Source: Gautieria morchelliformis (taxonomy: Eukaryota > Basidiomycota > Agaricomycetes > Gomphales > Gomphaceae). Taken from it: DNA of 64,000 bases. Numbering within the stretch: the stretch's first letter is position 1; each line of letters starts with the position of its first letter. The translations under genes were made by a program, and so were the position numbers. The notes beneath the pieces were generated by a model. That model was not told the origin of the DNA. It did no database searches and was given only the letters and a program-made list of their open reading frames with translations. Positions 63,657 through 64,000 of the stretch are shown piece after piece. The stretch covers positions 124,001 through 188,000 of the forward strand of contig WHVA01000080.1 in the NCBI GenBank assembly GCA_015179125.1. The letters run 5' to 3'.

Positions 63657-64000
63657 CCTTTTTGAACTATCCTGCAGTTGATCGCCACGCGACCAACCGA
63701 TAGTGGATTTGAAGCAATCTTGAAAAAGATCGCTGCGTCGACGACTAAACATCGTTGAGACCCTCCAGTAGACCTTCTACTGTCGGCTGCGAGCATGATG
63801 ATTCCACGCAGTCAAAGACGGACACAAGCGACGAGCTCGAGGTCCACGCCCCAGGTGCAGCCTAGCGACACGATGGCTGATGCTATCCTGGACCAAGAGA
63901 ACAGGACGATAGAAGACGGAGAGATCGTAGATCTCACCGCCCTCGTCCCCTCAGTAGAGGACGAGGAAAACCCCGACCACGTCTCGTCGAGCATGGCTGA
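63657..64000 (+). mobile_element. gypsy B-family element, leader and Gag start (runs off right edge)
   Basis: The 138-nt leader (63657-63794) differs from that of gypsy B at about three positions. From ATG 63795 the frame reads MMIPRSQRRTQATSSRS, then ILDQENRTIEDGEIVDLTAL, to the window edge, closely matching 11221-11020. It confirms the N-terminal Gag extension as conserved coding sequence. Confidence 0.85.

Noticed and set aside
1..64000. tRNA and rRNA genes
   Set aside because: No B-box-like GGTTCGANTCC with a matching cloverleaf and no rRNA core sequence noticed; GATTCGAAC in hairpin 5 lacks a cloverleaf.

Overview
The window looks like a transposon-dense stretch of a filamentous basidiomycete genome, probably Agaricomycetes. 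The evidence is host genes cut by many 50-60 nt introns, a fungal P450, a fungal GT2-type glycosyltransferase, a NACHT-ankyrin NLR, and Ty3/gypsy chromoviruses, a Ty1/copia element and RNase H-bearing LINEs typical of that group. Two host genes can be spliced by eye into complete frames: a 511-aa P450 (12 exons, minus, 13632-15770) and a 1025-aa GT2 glycosyltransferase (19 exons, plus, 25591-31095). A third, a NACHT-ankyrin NLR starting at 32800, is damaged.

Layout. 1-12690: a LINE copy (plus strand) interrupted by two minus-strand gypsy elements. One (1-3407) runs off the left edge. The other (3566-11573) is complete with 214-bp LTRs and a 5-bp target-site duplication, but lacks the reverse transcriptase/RNase H block and carries an extra third ORF. 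13632-25590: the P450, relics of a DUF6534-like membrane protein and a GH78-like rhamnosidase, then mostly non-coding DNA with a striking cluster of long hairpins (21962-22593). 25591-31095: the glycosyltransferase. 32800-47927: the NLR, whose ankyrin array continues as fragments past 1.4 kb of unexplained DNA and is then split by a LINE, four solo-LTR-like copies and a hAT-like element holding a captured methyltransferase fragment. 47928-53243: a decayed chromovirus (minus). 53244-58489: an apparently intact copia element with identical LTRs. 58490-63400: a minus-strand LINE with ORF1 and ORF2. About 63452-64000: the start of another copy of the first complete gypsy family (plus).

Main points. 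Two gypsy elements show different gag-pol recoding signals: a GGGTTTT slippery site directly before a TAG, and an in-frame TGA followed by a perfect 12-bp stem. Several broken ORFs are stopped by lone TGA codons that fit CGA-to-TGA changes, as expected of C-to-T decay. Three separate genes or relics appear to use GC-AG introns. The copia element has identical LTRs but unrelated flanks and no target-site duplication. All family assignments come from reading motifs by eye; no database search was run.
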